Shown piece after piece: positions 14,467 to 14,875 of a DNA stretch of 14,875 nucleotides. Made by a program: the position numbers and the translations under genes. Numbering within the stretch: position 1 is the first letter of the stretch; each line of letters opens with the position of its first letter. The DNA is from Nitrospirota bacterium (GTDB lineage: Bacteria; Nitrospirota_A; Leptospirillia; Leptospirillales; Leptospirillaceae), in the NCBI GenBank assembly GCA_021838585.1, contig JAKCDE010000026.1:1-14875 (forward strand), written 5' to 3'. The notes under the pieces were generated by a model, which had not been told where the DNA came from, searched no databases, and saw nothing but the letters and a program-made list of their open reading frames with translations.

Positions 14467-14477
14467 TCAACAGTTGA
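14467..14477 (-). promoter_or_regulatory. inverted repeat at the Crp/Fnr gene transcription start
   Basis: TCAAC, A, GTTGA is a perfect 11-base dyad lying exactly where transcription from the -10 at 14485-14490 should begin. A protein bound there would repress, so autoregulation by the encoded regulator is a natural hypothesis. Confidence 0.4.
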
Positions 14478-14484
14478 CCTTCCG

Positions 14485-14513
14485 ATTATAGTGGGAATTT
14501 TTCCAAACGGAAA
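14485..14513 (-). promoter_or_regulatory. promoter of the Crp/Fnr gene
   Basis: On the - strand a perfect TATAAT (complement of 14485-14490) has, 17 bases upstream, only TTTCCG as a -35 (complement of 14508-14513). The -35 is covered by a perfect inverted repeat, CGGAAAG (14508-14514) with CTTTCCG (14522-14528), centred about 40 bases before the start. A good -10 with a poor -35 and a dyad at -40 is the layout of an activator-dependent promoter. Confidence 0.55.
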
Positions 14514-14590
14514 GGGCGGATCTTTCCGCTCTTGAAATTTGCGGGATTTCCCGGGGTTGTCCTTGTTTTTGAAAAAAGCCGATATATTAT

Positions 14591-14619
14591 TTGAAATGTG
14601 ATCGTTATTCGTGTAAACT
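14591..14619 (+). promoter_or_regulatory. + strand promoter of the leader/attenuator and the gene at 14850
   Basis: TTGAAA (14591-14596), a 17-base spacer and TAAACT (14614-14619) predict transcription from about 14626. This is back to back with the Crp/Fnr promoter. A transcript would carry a leader of about 220 bases before the ATG at 14850. Confidence 0.5.
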
Positions 14620-14646
14620 TCGGCTCGGAATTTTACGAGTCGACAG

Positions 14647-14672
14647 GTCAGTTCGATTCGTCAGGTCGATTC
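14647..14672 (+). repeat. tandem 13-base direct repeat
   Basis: GTCAGTTCGATTC (14647-14659) is followed at once by GTCAGGTCGATTC (14660-14672), differing at one base. Each copy, with the base after it, contains CGATTCG, and both can pair with CGAATCG at 14691-14697. Two exclusive pairings of the terminator stem are therefore possible. Confidence 0.6.
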
Positions 14673-14705
14673 GGGAACGCCTTGGTGGCACGAATCGCTT
14701 TTTTT
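14667..14705 (+). terminator. intrinsic terminator inside the leader of the gene at 14850
   Basis: CGATTCG (14667-14673) pairs with CGAATCG (14691-14697). An inner GCC-TTGGT-GGC hairpin (14679-14689) adds to the structure. C and then TTTTTTT (14699-14705) follow. It is oriented with the + strand promoter at 14591-14619. Confidence 0.55.
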
Positions 14706-14710
14706 CCTGA

Positions 14711-14730
14711 CCTTCCGGATCTCCGGAAGG
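14711..14730. promoter_or_regulatory. perfect 20-base dyad
   Basis: CCTTCCGGA (14711-14719) and TCCGGAAGG (14722-14730) are perfect inverted arms separated by two bases. The loop is too small for a favoured RNA hairpin and no T-run follows, so a dimeric protein site is more likely. It lies between the terminator and the gene start at 14850. Confidence 0.45.
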
Positions 14731-14849
14731 ATGGAGGTTAAAGTCGGGGTTTCGACAGGATGCCCCTGGACGGATTCTGATATCGCCCTATATCGGGAGT
14801 CTGTTCGAAGTCATTGGCCGGTCTTTCCGGTTTGCGTCGAGGAGGCGTG

Positions 14850-14875
14850 ATGAATTCACTCAATCGGACGTTGGG
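14850..14875 (+). CDS. start of a gene running off the window
   Basis: ATG 14850 is preceded by AGGAGG (14840-14845) at 4 bases and opens MNSLNRTL before the sequence ends. Only eight full codons are visible, so no function can be given. The good ribosome binding site and the upstream promoter support a real start. GTG 14847 is a less likely alternative. Confidence 0.5.

Larger units (their letters stand above)
14621..14705 (+). ncRNA. candidate small RNA or transcription attenuator
   Basis: Downstream of the promoter, CGGCTCG (14621-14627) can pair with CGAGTCG (14636-14642), with one G-U. A tandem 13-base repeat follows (14647-14659 and 14660-14672, one mismatch), then a terminator hairpin with seven T (14667-14705). 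There is no upstream + strand gene in the preceding kilobase for this terminator to serve. It must act on a transcript begun at the promoter just before it. That makes either a short RNA of about 80 nucleotides or an attenuated leader for the gene at 14850. Confidence 0.4.

Noticed and set aside
1..14875. tRNA, rRNA, CRISPR arrays, insertion sequences, attachment sites
   Set aside because: I looked for clover-leaf arms, regularly spaced repeats, transposase motifs and flanking duplications and found none I can support.

Overview
The window reads as ordinary chromosome from a GC-rich, free-living chemolithotroph-like bacterium. Codon usage strongly favours G/C at third positions. The gene style (phosphoketolase, glycogen synthase, a globin-coupled phytochrome-type kinase, c-di-GMP enzymes, several small toxin-antitoxin modules) reminds me of the Nitrospirota genus Leptospirillum. 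That assignment is an impression, not a result. I see no rRNA, tRNA, CRISPR array, insertion sequence or phage gene.

Layout from left to right. (1) 1-1670: a metabolite:H+ symporter-type MFS transporter on the + strand, closed by a good intrinsic terminator. (2) 1847-3511: two type II toxin-antitoxin modules facing each other. They are an AbrB-type antitoxin with a VapC PIN toxin (+), and a Phd/YefM-type antitoxin with a second, different PIN toxin (-). Each has inverted repeats at its promoter or leader. (3) 3672-6747 (-): a phosphoketolase gene followed 10 bases later by a 3-methyladenine DNA glycosylase gene. (4) 6748-7567: an 820-base divergent intergenic region with a strongly AT-rich block (about 6890-7080). 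It carries promoter-like elements pointing both ways, a doubtful 112-codon ORF, and the promoter of the next operon. (5) 7548-11839 (+): a tight three-gene signalling operon: globin-PAS-histidine kinase, Rcp1-like single-domain response regulator, and REC-GGDEF-EAL protein. The last has a C-terminal tail resembling a CZB zinc-binding domain that has lost three of four zinc ligands. (6) 11917-13448 (+): a short leader ORF overlapping the start of glycogen synthase glgA. (7) 13483-14439 (-): a Crp/Fnr-family regulator followed by a well-initiated 44-codon single-membrane-span protein. (8) 14440-14875: a divergent control region holding the regulator's promoter and a + strand promoter. A tandem repeat and a terminator hairpin then look like a small RNA or attenuator, ahead of a gene that begins at 14850 and leaves the window.

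A plausible working picture, which is inference: a heme-based gas or redox sensor drives a phosphorelay into a bifunctional c-di-GMP enzyme. The neighbouring carbon genes split sugar phosphates to acetyl phosphate (phosphoketolase) or store glucose as glycogen (glgA). The most unusual sequence-level items are the degenerate CZB-like tail, the attenuator-like element at 14591-14705, the two mini-ORFs that overlap the starts of the kinase and glgA genes, and the 44-residue membrane protein encoded behind the Crp/Fnr gene.
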